From assembly GCA_022841905.1 (NCBI GenBank), contig JALHQO010000008.1, positions 1-64,000 of the forward strand: a stretch of DNA of 64,000 nt, written 5' to 3'. The DNA comes from Hyphomonadaceae bacterium (GTDB taxonomy: Bacteria > Pseudomonadota > Alphaproteobacteria > Caulobacterales > Aquidulcibacteraceae). The notes under the pieces were generated by a model. The model was not told the origin of the DNA. It made no database searches and was given only the letters and a program-made list of their open reading frames with translations. Of this stretch, positions 19,451 to 27,752 are shown in pieces (positions within the stretch are counted from its first letter, which is position 1; each line of letters begins with the position of its first letter). The position numbers were made by a program, and so were the translations under genes.

Positions 19451-19846
19451 ATGAACCTGAACGATCCCGTTGGTGATCTCATCACCCGCATCCGCAACGC
19501 CCAGATGCGCGGCCGCTCGAAGCTGACGTCCCCCGGCTCGACGCTGCGCACGCGCGTGCTGCAAGTGCTGAAGGACGAAGGCTATATCCGCGACTTCCGT
19601 GACATCGAAAACGAAGGTCACAAGGAAATCGAGATCGAGCTGAAGTATTTCGAAGGCGCGCCGGCGATCCACGAGATCCAGCGCGTGTCGAAGCCTGGCC
19701 GTCGCGTTTATTCGTCGATTAAGGATCTGCGCCTGGTCCGCAACGGCCTCGGCATTTCGATCATCTCAACGCCGAAGGGCGTGATGAGCGACGCCGCCGC
19801 GCGCGACGCCAACGTCGGCGGCGAAATCCTCTGTGAGGTGTACTAA
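19451..19846 (+). CDS. rpsH: 30S ribosomal protein S8
   Basis: A central-domain 16S rRNA binder and, in enterobacteria, the translational repressor of the spc operon. The 131-residue product has [18 protein letters not shown], a middle region with KDEGYIRDF, and the conserved end [20 protein letters not shown]. It overlaps rplF by one base. Confidence 0.98.
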   Translation: MNLNDPVGDLITRIRNAQMRGRSKLTSPGSTLRTRVLQVLKDEGYIRDFRDIENEGHKEIEIELKYFEGAPAIHEIQRVSKPGRRVYSSIKDLRLVRNGLGISIISTPKGVMSDAAARDANVGGEILCEVY

Positions 19847-20379
19847 TGTCCCGCCTCGGTAAGAAACCGATCCCCGCTCCCAATGGCGTCACCATCACGG
19901 TGAAGGGCCAAGAGGTGAGCGTGAAGGGCCCGAAGGGCACGCTGAACTTCCGTGCGCACGACGACGTCGAAGTGTCGTACGGCGACGGTGCGCTTTCGGT
20001 GAAGCCGCGCTTCGAGACGGCGCGTTCGCGCGCGCTCTGGGGCACCACCCGCGCCGTGCTCGCCAACAATGTGAAGGGCGTCACCGAAGGGTTCGAAAAG
20101 AACCTGGAAATGACCGGCGTCGGCTATCGCGCCGCGATGCAGGGCAAGAACCTGCAGATGCAGCTCGGCTACAGCCACGAGATCATCTACCAGCCGCCGG
20201 AAGGCATCACCATCGCGGTGGGCAAGCCGACGGAAGTGAAGGTCAGCGGCATCGACCCGCAAGCCGTTGGCCAAGCCGCCTCGGAAATCCGCTCCTACCG
20301 TCCGCCCGAACCCTACAAGGGCAAAGGCGTGCGCTATGTCGGCGAGTTCATCCGCCGCAAGGAAGGCAAGAAGAAGTAA
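19846..20379 (+). CDS. rplF: 50S ribosomal protein L6
   Basis: Located near the factor-binding site. The 177-residue protein shows [16 protein letters not shown], the motif [18 protein letters not shown], and the C-terminal [20 protein letters not shown], matching L6 along its whole length. Confidence 0.98.
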   Translation: MSRLGKKPIPAPNGVTITVKGQEVSVKGPKGTLNFRAHDDVEVSYGDGALSVKPRFETARSRALWGTTRAVLANNVKGVTEGFEKNLEMTGVGYRAAMQGKNLQMQLGYSHEIIYQPPEGITIAVGKPTEVKVSGIDPQAVGQAASEIRSYRPPEPYKGKGVRYVGEFIRRKEGKKK

Positions 20380-20382
20380 GCC

Positions 20383-20739
20383 ATGGCCCGGAAGCTCAAC
20401 CCCACCGAACGCCGCGCCCAGCGCAACCGCAGCCGGCTCAAGAAGAACGCCGGCGAAGGCCGCCTGCGTCTTTCCGTCTTCCGCTCGTCGAAGAATATTT
20501 CGGCGCAGCTGATCGACGATACCAAGGGCGTCACCGTCGCCTCCGCCTCTTCGCAAGAAGCGGCCGTGGCCGCGAAGGGCTCGAACAAGGACGGCGCCGC
20601 CGCCGTCGGCAAGCTCTTGGCCGAGCGCGCGCTCGCGAAAGGCCAAAAGCTCGTGATGTTCGATCGCGGCCGTTACATTTTCCATGGCCGCGTCAAGGCG
20701 CTGGCCGATGCCGCCCGTGAGGGCGGACTCGAATTCTGA
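20383..20739 (+). CDS. rplR: 50S ribosomal protein L18
   Basis: A 5S rRNA-binding protein. The 118-residue product has a basic N-terminus, [20 protein letters not shown], and the end [23 protein letters not shown]-like region typical of L18. Confidence 0.98.
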   Translation: MARKLNPTERRAQRNRSRLKKNAGEGRLRLSVFRSSKNISAQLIDDTKGVTVASASSQEAAVAAKGSNKDGAAAVGKLLAERALAKGQKLVMFDRGRYIFHGRVKALADAAREGGLEF

Positions 20740-20749
20740 GGACAACGCG

Positions 20750-21466
20750 ATGACCGACGAAACCGCAGGCGGCCCGCCGGCCGAGACCTCAGCACCGGAG
20801 CAACCGCGCGGCCGTGGCCCGCGTGGTCCCCGTCGTGGCCCGCCGGGCGGCGGTGGCGGCGGCCCAGGTGGCGGCGCCAACCGTGGCCGTCGTGACGACC
20901 GCGGCGGCCGTGGCCGTGACAACAATGAAGAGCGTGCTGACGGCGAACTTGTCGACAAGCTCGTCGCCATCAACCGCGTCGCCAAGGTCGTGAAGGGCGG
21001 TAAGAACTTCGCGTTCGCAGCGCTCGTCGTCGTTGGCGACAAGAAGGGCCGCGCCGGTTTCGGCCATGGCAAGGCGCGCGAAGTGCCGGAAGCGATCCGC
21101 AAGGCGACGGAAGAAGCCAAGAAGTCGCTCATCCGTGTGCCGCTGCGCGAAGGCCGCACGCTGCACCACGATGGCAAGGGCCATTGGGGCGCCGGCAAAG
21201 TCATGCTGCGCGCAGCGCCGGCTGGTACCGGCCTGATCGCCGGTGGTCCGATGCGCGCCGTTCTCGAAGTGCTGGGCGTCTCCGACGTCGTCGCCAAGTC
21301 GAAGGGTTCGTCGAACCCTTACAACATGGTGCGCGCCACGTTCGATGCGCTGAAAGAGCAAAGCTCGCCGCGCCAGGTCGCCAACCGCCGCGGCCTCAAA
21401 GTGTCCGACATCGTCAACCGTCGCAAAGACGGCGCGAGCCTCGGCGAAGTGCCGGCGGAGGGTTGA
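20750..21466 (+). CDS. rpsE: 30S ribosomal protein S5 with Arg/Gly-rich N-terminal extension
   Basis: Part of the mRNA entry tunnel and helicase; affects decoding fidelity. The core from about residue 65 has [40 protein letters not shown] and the late [16 protein letters not shown] motif. Ahead of it lies a ~60-residue extension dominated by RG, RRGPP and polyglycine repeats ([17 protein letters not shown]), resembling RGG RNA-binding tails. Total length is 238 residues against ~165 in E. coli. ATG 20750 follows GAGGAC and begins MTDETAGG; an open upstream frame that overlaps rplR is unlikely to be used. Confidence 0.97.
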   Translation: MTDETAGGPPAETSAPEQPRGRGPRGPRRGPPGGGGGGPGGGANRGRRDDRGGRGRDNNEERADGELVDKLVAINRVAKVVKGGKNFAFAALVVVGDKKGRAGFGHGKAREVPEAIRKATEEAKKSLIRVPLREGRTLHHDGKGHWGAGKVMLRAAPAGTGLIAGGPMRAVLEVLGVSDVVAKSKGSSNPYNMVRATFDALKEQSSPRQVANRRGLKVSDIVNRRKDGASLGEVPAEG

Positions 21467-21469
21467 TAG

Positions 21470-21670
21470 ATGGCCACGAAAAAGAAAGCCGCTGGCGGCA
21501 CTGTCAAAGTGAAGCGCGTCGGCAGCCCGATCCGGCGTGAATTCGATCAACGCGCAACGCTCGTCGGCCTCGGCCTGACGCGCGCCAACAAGGTCGTTGA
21601 ACTCGAGGATACGCCTTCGGTCCAAGGCATGATCCGGAAAGTGCAGCACCTCGTCGAAGTCGTGAAATAA
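21470..21670 (+). CDS. rpmD: 50S ribosomal protein L30
   Basis: The 66-residue protein has [41 protein letters not shown] and [12 protein letters not shown], a complete small L30. A 27 nt gap leads to rplO. Confidence 0.97.
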   Translation: MATKKKAAGGTVKVKRVGSPIRREFDQRATLVGLGLTRANKVVELEDTPSVQGMIRKVQHLVEVVK

Positions 21671-21697
21671 GACGGCGCAGCCGTCGGAGTAGGTACG

Positions 21698-22183
21698 ATG
21701 AAACTGAACGAACTGGCCGACAATCCCGGCTCAACCAAGAAGCTGATGCGCGTTGGACGCGGCGTCGGCTCTGGCAAAGGCAAGACAGGCGGTCGCGGCG
21801 TGAAGGGGCAAAAGTCCCGTCGCGGCGTGTCGATCAATGGTTTCGAAGGCGGACAGATGCCGCTGCACATGCGCATGCCGAAGCGTGGCTTCAATGCGCT
21901 GAACAGCAAGAAGCATCAGTGGATCAATTTGACCACGCTGCAAAACGCCATCGATAACAAGAAGATCGACGCCAAGAACGATATTACCGAAGACACGCTG
22001 GTCGAGGCCGGTGTGTTGCGCCGTAAGAAAGACGGCGTGCGCCTCCTTGCGCGCGGCGAGCTGAAAGCCAAAGTGAACATCACCGTTTCCGGCGCCTCCG
22101 CCGCGGCCATCGCCGCGGTCGAGAAAGCTGGCGGTAAGGTGACGTTGCTCAATCCGCCTGCAGCGGACGAAGCAGCAGCCTAA
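21698..22183 (+). CDS. rplO: 50S ribosomal protein L15
   Basis: The 161-residue protein has the Gly-rich N-terminus [37 protein letters not shown] and a C-terminal globular domain with [18 protein letters not shown]15 binds late in 50S assembly. It is followed by a 65 nt gap with GC hairpins before secY. Confidence 0.98.
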   Translation: MKLNELADNPGSTKKLMRVGRGVGSGKGKTGGRGVKGQKSRRGVSINGFEGGQMPLHMRMPKRGFNALNSKKHQWINLTTLQNAIDNKKIDAKNDITEDTLVEAGVLRRKKDGVRLLARGELKAKVNITVSGASAAAIAAVEKAGGKVTLLNPPAADEAAA

Positions 22184-22248
22184 GGTTCGCTCTCCGGACG
22201 GGGAGTTTTCCGGCCTCGCCGGGATCAGATTCGGAGCAGCGCGCCCAA

Positions 22249-23601
22249 ATGGCTTCAGCCGCAGAACAACTAGCAGCCAATATTAACTTCGCGGCGTTCG
22301 CGAAGGCCACCGATCTACAAAAGCGCATTTGGTTCACGCTGATTGCGCTCGTCGTTTATCGCATCGGCACCTTCATCCCGATTCCGGGCGTCGATCCCGC
22401 AGCGTTCGCGCAGGCCTTCCAGCAACAAGCCGGGGGCATCCTCGGCATGTTCAACACGTTCTCCGGCGGCGCCGTGGAACGGATGGCGATCTTTGCGCTG
22501 AACGTGATGCCCTACATCTCGGCCTCGATCATCATGCAGCTAATGTCGACGTCGGTGCCGTCGCTCGAGCGCTTGAAGAAAGAAGGCGAAGTCGGCCGCA
22601 AGCAGCTGAACCAGTACACCCGCTATCTCACGCTCGTGCTGGCCATCTTCCAGTCGTACGGCATCGCCATCGGCCTGCAAGCAAGCACCGGCGTGGTCAC
22701 CAATCCCGGGATATTCTTCATCGCGTCGACGGTGATTACGCTCACCGGCGGCACCATGTTCTTGATGTGGCTGGGCGAGCAGGTCACGGCGCGCGGCGTC
22801 GGCAACGGCATCTCGCTCATCATCTTCGCCGGCATCGTCGCGGAACTGCCGCGCGTCATCTTCCAGACGCTGGCGCTGGCGCGCACCGGCGACATCAACT
22901 TCTTCGCCATCTTCGCGCTCGCCATCGTGATGCTGGCGGTGATCGTCTTCGTCGTCTTCATCGAGCGATCGCAACGACGGCTCGTGGTGCAGTATCCCAA
23001 GCGCCAGCAGGGCAACCGCATGTTCATGGGCGAGAGTTCGTTCTTGCCGCTGAAGGTCAACACGGCCGGCGTCATCCCGCCAATCTTCGCCTCGTCGTTG
23101 CTCTTGCTGCCGACGACGATCGCAAGCTTCGCCGGCATGGGCGCCGATGCGCCGGAATGGCTGACGACGTTTGAGCTCTATTTCGGCTACGGCAAAGTTG
23201 GCCATATGGCGCTCTACGCCGCCGGCATCATCTTCTTCTGCTTCTTCTACACGTCGATCGTGTTCAACCCGGAAGAGACGGCGGACAATCTGCGCAAGTA
23301 TGGCGGCTTCCTGCCTGGCATCCGTCCCGGCAAGAAAACCGCCGAGTATCTCGATTACGTGTTGACGCGTCTCACCGTCATAGGCGCGGCCTACATCACG
23401 GCGGTGTGTTTGCTGCCTGAAATTCTGATCAGCGCGTACAGTATTCCGTTCTATCTAGGCGGCACCTCGATCCTCATCGTCATCTCGGTGACGCTCGACA
23501 CTGTCGCGCAGATTCAATCTCACCTCGTCGCGCACCAGTATGAAGGCCTGATCAAGCGCTCGAAGCTGCGTGGCAACACGGGCGGGATCGTCAAGAAATG
23601 A
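22249..23601 (+). CDS. secY: preprotein translocase subunit SecY
   Basis: Central pore of the Sec translocon in the inner membrane. The 450-residue protein has ten predicted membrane segments. Signatures include GTFIPIPGVDP, the plug-region GMFNTFSGGAVERMAIFALN, MPYISASIIMQL, GVGNGISLIIFAGI, and the cytoplasmic loop RLVVQYPKRQQGNRMFMGES; it ends with SKLRGNTGGIVKK. The adk ATG overlaps the stop by 4 nt. Confidence 0.99.
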   Translation: MASAAEQLAANINFAAFAKATDLQKRIWFTLIALVVYRIGTFIPIPGVDPAAFAQAFQQQAGGILGMFNTFSGGAVERMAIFALNVMPYISASIIMQLMSTSVPSLERLKKEGEVGRKQLNQYTRYLTLVLAIFQSYGIAIGLQASTGVVTNPGIFFIASTVITLTGGTMFLMWLGEQVTARGVGNGISLIIFAGIVAELPRVIFQTLALARTGDINFFAIFALAIVMLAVIVFVVFIERSQRRLVVQYPKRQQGNRMFMGESSFLPLKVNTAGVIPPIFASSLLLLPTTIASFAGMGADAPEWLTTFELYFGYGKVGHMALYAAGIIFFCFFYTSIVFNPEETADNLRKYGGFLPGIRPGKKTAEYLDYVLTRLTVIGAAYITAVCLLPEILISAYSIPFYLGGTSILIVISVTLDTVAQIQSHLVAHQYEGLIKRSKLRGNTGGIVKK

Positions 23602-24161
23602 ACCTGATCCTGTTCGGCCCGCCTGCTGCCGGCAAAGGCACGCAGGCCAAGCGGCTGACCGCCGAACGGGGTTTCGTTCAGCTTTCGACGGGCGACATGC
23701 TGCGCGCCGCGCGCAAGTCGGGCTCCGAGCTCGGTGTGAAAGTCGCGGCGATCATGGATTCAGGTTCGCTGGTTTCTGACGACATCGTCATCGCGCTCAT
23801 CGAAGACGCGCTGGCGCAAAACAAAGACGCGCCGGGCTTCATCTTCGACGGCTTTCCGCGCACCGTCGCGCAGGCAGAAGCGCTCGACGCCATGCTCGCC
23901 AAGCACGGCAAGCAGATCGACCGTGTGGTGAAGTTGGAAGTCGATTCACAGAAGTTGATGGATCGTATCGCCAAGCGCTTCGCCGAAGAGGGCAGGGCCG
24001 ACGATAATCCCGAGGCCTACAAAGTCCGCCTCGACGCCTACCTCGCGCAAACCGCGCCGCTCGTGCCGTATTACGAGCAGCAAGGAAAGATGCGCAGCAT
24101 CGACGGCATGGCCGATATCGATAGCGTCTCCAAAGGCATCGCCAAATCGCTCGAAGTCTAA
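23598..24161 (+). CDS. adk: adenylate kinase (short-lid type)
   Basis: Interconverts ATP and AMP with two ADP. The 187-residue protein starts MNLILFGPPAAGKGTQAKRL with the P-loop at residues 7-15, then LSTGDMLRAARKSGSELG, GFIFDGFPRTVAQAEALD and a short lid without zinc cysteines (EEGRADDNPEAYKVRLDAY). secY-adk linkage is the standard alphaproteobacterial arrangement; normally rpsM follows directly, but here a terminator and two unrelated genes intervene. Confidence 0.98.
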   Translation: MNLILFGPPAAGKGTQAKRLTAERGFVQLSTGDMLRAARKSGSELGVKVAAIMDSGSLVSDDIVIALIEDALAQNKDAPGFIFDGFPRTVAQAEALDAMLAKHGKQIDRVVKLEVDSQKLMDRIAKRFAEEGRADDNPEAYKVRLDAYLAQTAPLVPYYEQQGKMRSIDGMADIDSVSKGIAKSLEV

Positions 24162-24166
24162 AGCAA

Positions 24167-24203
24167 AGCCGCCGAATGCATTCTGCACCCGGCGGTGTTT
24201 TTG
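24167..24203 (+). terminator. probable Rho-independent terminator after adk
   Basis: Stem CCGCCG/CGGCGG (24169-24174 with 24190-24195), a 15 nt loop, then TGTTTTTG. It sits between adk and the convergent FMN reductase gene and marks the point where the ribosomal cluster is interrupted. Confidence 0.7.
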
Positions 24204-24211
24204 CGTGAGGA

Positions 24212-24775
24212 CTAGAACTGCAGCGTCGGCGCCTTCAGCCGCGCGACCCAATCGGCGAAATTGCCGGTCCAATCCAGCAGCAGCTTCTTGAAGCTCTCGT
24301 CCGTGACCTCGCCATCGACGATCAGGCCATCGCGGTAGTTGAGATAGATCTCAGGCTGCGCGGTTAGCGCCACGCCGATTGCGCTCGCCACACTACGCAA
24401 CTGCGACTGCGCAGCGGCGGTGCCGACAGCGCCGAGCGTTGCGCCGACGATCGCACCTGGTTTGCCGGCCCACGAATTCTTGCCCCACGGCCGTGAGCCC
24501 CACTCGATGGCGTTCTTGATCGCGGCCGAGAAGGTGCGGTTGAACTCCGGCGTCACGAAGAGGACAGCGTCGGCAGCTTCGATCTCGCGCTTGAAGCGCT
24601 GGACCGCGGGGGGCAGCTCGCCTTCGAGGTCCTGGTTGTAAAGCGGCAGATCGCCGATCTCGACGATCTGAAGGTCGAGCCTCGGGCGGGCCAGCTTGGC
24701 CAGCGCGTCGGCGAAGACGTGATTTACCGAGCCCTTGCGCAGGCTGCCCACGATAACGGCGACTTTAGCGGTCAT
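24212..24775 (-). CDS. NAD(P)H-dependent FMN reductase / quinone reductase family
   Basis: A flavodoxin-fold oxidoreductase of 187 residues. The phosphate-binding loop GSLRKGSVNH and the flavin-site motif TPEFNRTFSAAIKNAIEW are those of the ChrR/azoreductase/NADPH-dependent FMN reductase family (PF03358). Such enzymes reduce quinones, azo dyes or chromate in the cytoplasm and often protect against oxidative stress. It is transcribed divergently from an HxlR regulator with only 47 nt between the two starts, which suggests direct regulation by that protein. The pair lies inside the otherwise conserved secY-adk-rpsM region, so it is an insertion relative to the usual order. Confidence 0.93.
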   Translation of the reverse strand: MTAKVAVIVGSLRKGSVNHVFADALAKLARPRLDLQIVEIGDLPLYNQDLEGELPPAVQRFKREIEAADAVLFVTPEFNRTFSAAIKNAIEWGSRPWGKNSWAGKPGAIVGATLGAVGTAAAQSQLRSVASAIGVALTAQPEIYLNYRDGLIVDGEVTDESFKKLLLDWTGNFADWVARLKAPTLQF

Positions 24776-24783
24776 TTTCGATC

Positions 24784-24808
24784 CCCTGGTAATGAAAGGT
24801 AACCAGGG
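24784..24808. promoter_or_regulatory. inverted repeat, candidate HxlR operator
   Basis: CCCTGGT (24784-24790) and ACCAGGG (24802-24808) form a perfect inverted repeat with an 11 nt centre that also contains GGTAA direct repeats. It is centred between the divergent FMN reductase and hxlR genes, where a shared operator is expected. Binding by the HxlR protein is inferred. Confidence 0.6.
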
Positions 24809-24822
24809 CTATATGAGTGCCT

Positions 24823-25266
24823 ATGAAAGCCGCTCAAGAACGCACAGCAACGTCACCAGGGCACACCCGTGTGTCCGACATCGAATCCCACGATTGCCGC
24901 GCCGTGAGCGGCATTCTCTCCAGGATTGGGGATAAGTGGAGCGTCCTGATCATCCAGCGCTTGGGTGAGGGGCCGCGCCGGTTCAATGAAATCAAGCGGA
25001 TGACCGGCGGTATCTCACAGCGCATGCTGACCCTCACCCTGCGCAATCTGGAGCGCGACGGGCTGGTCAGCAGGACAGTCACCCCCACGGTGCCGCCGCG
25101 GGTCGATTATGCCCTCACCGACCTCGGCTGCGATCTCTTGGTCCCGGTCTCTGCCCTCGGTGAATGGGCGATCCAGCACACCCCTTGTATTGAGGCCGCC
25201 CGCGCCCGATTTGACGCTGCTGAGGCGGCGCAAACGCCGCAACAGGGACGCGTTTCGGGCGGTTGA
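24823..25266 (+). CDS. HxlR-family winged-helix transcriptional regulator
   Basis: The 147-residue protein has the HxlR hallmarks: DCRAVSGILSRIGDKWSVLII at the start of the domain, GPRRFNEIKRMTGGISQRMLTLTLRNLERDGLVSR as the helix-turn-helix and wing, and VPPRVDYALTDLG. Members sense quinones, aldehydes or redox stress, often through the conserved Cys (here in HDCRAV). It probably controls the divergent FMN reductase through the inverted repeat between them. ATG 24823 is chosen; GTG at 24817 is in frame. Its stop codon overlaps the -35 box of the rpsM promoter. Confidence 0.93.
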   Translation: MKAAQERTATSPGHTRVSDIESHDCRAVSGILSRIGDKWSVLIIQRLGEGPRRFNEIKRMTGGISQRMLTLTLRNLERDGLVSRTVTPTVPPRVDYALTDLGCDLLVPVSALGEWAIQHTPCIEAARARFDAAEAAQTPQQGRVSGG

Positions 25267-25290
25267 CGCGGCATTTCGCCCCGCTATAAC
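25263..25290 (+). promoter_or_regulatory. promoter of rpsM-rpsK-rpoA-rplQ
   Basis: TTGACG (25263-25268), 16 nt spacer and TATAAC (25285-25290): a near-consensus sigma-70 promoter 90 nt before rpsM. The -35 box includes the TGA stop of hxlR. It would restore independent transcription of the alpha operon after the inserted genes. Confidence 0.8.
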
Positions 25291-25380
25291 CACGCCCTTC
25301 GCGAACACCCAACGCGCGATGCCCCACCGGTCGAATGACCGGGCGGCGTCGTGCCTATTGCGTTTTGGAGCACGTCCACA

Positions 25381-25761
25381 ATGGCTCGTATCGCCGGCGT
25401 AAACATCCCGACCCAGAAGCGCGTCGTCATCGCGCTGCAGTACATCCACGGGATCGGCAAAGCCTACGCCAAGGAAATTTGTGAGAAGGTCGGCCTCACG
25501 CCGGAACGCCGCGTGGCCGAACTCACCGACGCTGAAATTCTCCAGATTCGCGAAACCATCGACCGGGACTACACGGTCGAAGGCGATCTGCGCCGCGAGA
25601 ACTCGACCAACATCAAGCGCCTGATGGATCTGGGCTGCTATCGCGGCCTGCGTCACCGTCGCGGTCTGCCGGTTCGCGGTCAGCGCACGCACACGAACGC
25701 GCGCACGCGCAAAGGCCCGGCGAAACCGATCGCCGGCAAGAAACAAGCGACCAAGAAGTAA
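25381..25761 (+). CDS. rpsM: 30S ribosomal protein S13
   Basis: Head protein that bridges to L5 and contacts P-site tRNA. From ATG 25381 it reads [20 protein letters not shown], then [19 protein letters not shown], and ends with the tRNA-contacting basic tail [20 protein letters not shown]. 126 residues. First gene of the alpha part of the cluster, behind a strong promoter. Confidence 0.99.
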   Translation: MARIAGVNIPTQKRVVIALQYIHGIGKAYAKEICEKVGLTPERRVAELTDAEILQIRETIDRDYTVEGDLRRENSTNIKRLMDLGCYRGLRHRRGLPVRGQRTHTNARTRKGPAKPIAGKKQATKK

Positions 25762-25773
25762 GGACACGCCGCA

Positions 25774-26163
25774 ATGGCTAAGGAATCCACCCGCGTTAAA
25801 AAGCGCGAGCGCAAGAACATCGTGACTGGCGTCGCGCACGTGAACGCGTCGTTCAATAACACGATGATCACCATCGCCGACGCGCAAGGCAACACGATCT
25901 CGTGGTCGAGCGCGGGCACGATGGGCTTCAAGGGCTCGCGTAAGTCGACGCCGTACGCCGCGCAGGTTGCCGCTGAAGATGCCGGCCGCAAGGCGATGGA
26001 GCACGGCATGCGCACGCTCGAAGTGAACGTGTCGGGCCCGGGCTCGGGCCGCGAAAGCGCGCTGCGTGCGCTCCAGGCTGTGGGGTTCACGGTGACGTCG
26101 ATCCGCGACGTGACGCCGATCCCGCACAATGGCTGCCGCCCGCCGAAGCGCCGCCGCGTCTAA
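25774..26163 (+). CDS. rpsK: 30S ribosomal protein S11
   Basis: Forms part of the mRNA exit platform. The 129-residue product has the family segments [41 protein letters not shown] and the end [16 protein letters not shown]. Confidence 0.99.
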   Translation: MAKESTRVKKRERKNIVTGVAHVNASFNNTMITIADAQGNTISWSSAGTMGFKGSRKSTPYAAQVAAEDAGRKAMEHGMRTLEVNVSGPGSGRESALRALQAVGFTVTSIRDVTPIPHNGCRPPKRRRV

Positions 26164-26217
26164 ACAACACTGAACGGGCGCGCGAGTAGCAACGCAGCGC
26201 CTCTGATTGGATAAGGC

Positions 26218-27240
26218 ATGATGTCGATCGAAAAGAATTGGCTTGAACTCATTCGCCCGAAGAAGCCCGTGGTCGAACACGGCTTCGATCCCGCGCGCCG
26301 CGGCACGCTGGTCGCTGAACCGCTCGAGCGCGGCTTCGGCCTGACGCTCGGCAACGCGCTGCGTCGCGTGCTGCTCTCGTCGCTGCAAGGTGCGGCGATC
26401 CAGTCGGTGCAGATCGACGGCGTCGTGCACGAATTCAGCTCGATCCAAGGTGTGCGCGAAGACGTCACCGATATCGTGCTGAACCTGAAGCAGGTCGCCA
26501 TTCGCATGCGCGGCGAAGGCCCCAAGCGCGTGATGCTGACCAAGACCGGCCCGGGCGAAGTGAAGGCCGGCGACATTCAGACGGTTTCCGACATGGAAAT
26601 CCTGAACCCGGAACTGGTCATCTGCACGCTCGATGACGGCGCTTCGATCCGCATGGAGCTGACGATCAATAACGGCAAGGGCTACGTCCCGGCCGAACAA
26701 AACCGTCCGGACGATGCGCCGATCGGCTTGATCGCCATCGACTCGATCTACTCGCCGGTCCGCCGCGTCGCCTATCGCGTCGACAACACGCGCGAAGGCC
26801 AAGTGCTCGATTACGACAAGCTCGTGATCGAAGTGGAAACCAACGGCGCGATCCGTCCGGAAGACGCGATCGCCTACGCCGCGCGCATCCTGCAAGACCA
26901 GCTGCAAGTGTTCATCACCTTCGAAGAGCCGAAGCAGAAGAAGGAAGGCGGCGATAAGCCGGACCTCCCCTTCAACCCGGCTCTGCTGAAGAAGGTCGAC
27001 GAGCTCGAACTTTCGGTTCGTTCGGCCAATTGCTTGAAGAACGACAATATCGTGTACATCGGCGACCTGATCCAGAAGTCGGAAGGCGAAATGCTTCGCA
27101 CCCCAAACTTCGGCCGCAAGTCGCTGAACGAGATCAAGGAAGTGCTGGCCTCGATGGGTCTGCACCTCGGCATGGCGGTCGAGAACTGGCCGCCGGACAA
27201 CATCGAAGATCTCGCCAAGAAGTACGAAGACCAAATTTAA
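26218..27240 (+). CDS. rpoA: DNA-directed RNA polymerase subunit alpha
   Basis: Assembly scaffold of RNA polymerase; its C-terminal domain contacts UP elements and activators. The 340-residue protein has the N-terminal dimerisation domain ([20 protein letters not shown]), the loop [15 protein letters not shown] and the alpha-CTD with [20 protein letters not shown] and [20 protein letters not shown]. Two consecutive ATGs (26218, 26221) are possible starts. The 54 nt gap after rpsK has an AAGG site. Confidence 0.99.
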   Translation: MMSIEKNWLELIRPKKPVVEHGFDPARRGTLVAEPLERGFGLTLGNALRRVLLSSLQGAAIQSVQIDGVVHEFSSIQGVREDVTDIVLNLKQVAIRMRGEGPKRVMLTKTGPGEVKAGDIQTVSDMEILNPELVICTLDDGASIRMELTINNGKGYVPAEQNRPDDAPIGLIAIDSIYSPVRRVAYRVDNTREGQVLDYDKLVIEVETNGAIRPEDAIAYAARILQDQLQVFITFEEPKQKKEGGDKPDLPFNPALLKKVDELELSVRSANCLKNDNIVYIGDLIQKSEGEMLRTPNFGRKSLNEIKEVLASMGLHLGMAVENWPPDNIEDLAKKYEDQI

Positions 27241-27245
27241 CGGAG

Positions 27246-27263
27246 CGCCGGTTTGAGCCGGCG
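27246..27263 (+). promoter_or_regulatory. hairpin in the rpoA-rplQ intergenic region
   Basis: A perfect CGCCGG/CCGGCG stem with loop TTTGAG, with no T-tract, immediately before the rplQ ribosome-binding site. It may be an mRNA stability or processing element; function is unknown. Confidence 0.4.
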
Positions 27264-27274
27264 AGGGAAAGACC

Positions 27275-27691
27275 ATGCGTCACGGTTCAGGACACAAGAA
27301 GCTCAACCGCACGGCCAGCCACCGTCAGGCGATGTTCGCCAACATGGCCGCCTCGCTGATCAAGCACGAGCAAATCGTGACGACGCTGCCGAAGGCCAAG
27401 GCTCTGCGCCCGGTCGTCGAGCGCATGGTCACGTTGGCCAAGAAGGGCGATCTCGGCGCCCGCCGCTTGGTGCTCTCGCGCATGCGCGATGAGACGCAAA
27501 CCAAGAAACTCTTCGACACGCTGGCGCCGCGCTACAGCGCCCGCGCCGGCGGCTACACGCGCGTGCTGAAGGCGGGCTTCCGCCATGGCGATAACGCCCC
27601 GCTCGCGGTCATCGAATTCGTTGATCGCGATGAAGCCGCGCGCGGCCAAGACAGCGGCCCGCGTCCTGAGGCGATCTACACCGACGATTGA
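27275..27691 (+). CDS. rplQ: 50S ribosomal protein L17
   Basis: Last gene of the ribosomal supercluster. The 138-residue product starts [20 protein letters not shown] and has [20 protein letters not shown], then [20 protein letters not shown]. An acidic, probably disordered tail follows the core. A terminator hairpin starts 31 nt past the stop. Confidence 0.98.
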   Translation: MRHGSGHKKLNRTASHRQAMFANMAASLIKHEQIVTTLPKAKALRPVVERMVTLAKKGDLGARRLVLSRMRDETQTKKLFDTLAPRYSARAGGYTRVLKAGFRHGDNAPLAVIEFVDRDEAARGQDSGPRPEAIYTDD

Positions 27692-27721
27692 TCCTTCGCG
27701 CGAATGTCACACGATAGAACT

Positions 27722-27752
27722 AAAGCGGCGACATGATGTGTCGCCGCTTTTT
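27722..27752 (+). terminator. Rho-independent terminator of the ribosomal cluster, overlapping the next start codon
   Basis: A perfect 11 bp stem AAGCGGCGACA/TGTCGCCGCTT (27723-27733 with 27739-27749), loop TGATG, followed by TTT. The start codon of the next gene (ATG 27733 or 27736) lies in the stem-loop, so this element both ends rplQ transcription and encodes the next protein's first residues. Confidence 0.85.

Noticed and set aside
19843-21297. 484-codon minus-strand open frame opposite rplF-rplR-rpsE
   Set aside because: Shadow of conserved ribosomal genes with low-complexity Pro/Arg composition; no start signal.
25015-27276. Very long minus-strand open frame (~750 codons) opposite hxlR, rpsM, rpsK and rpoA
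   Set aside because: It is antisense to clearly conserved genes, has an Arg/Asp/His-rich composition typical of shadow frames in GC-rich DNA, and matches no family.
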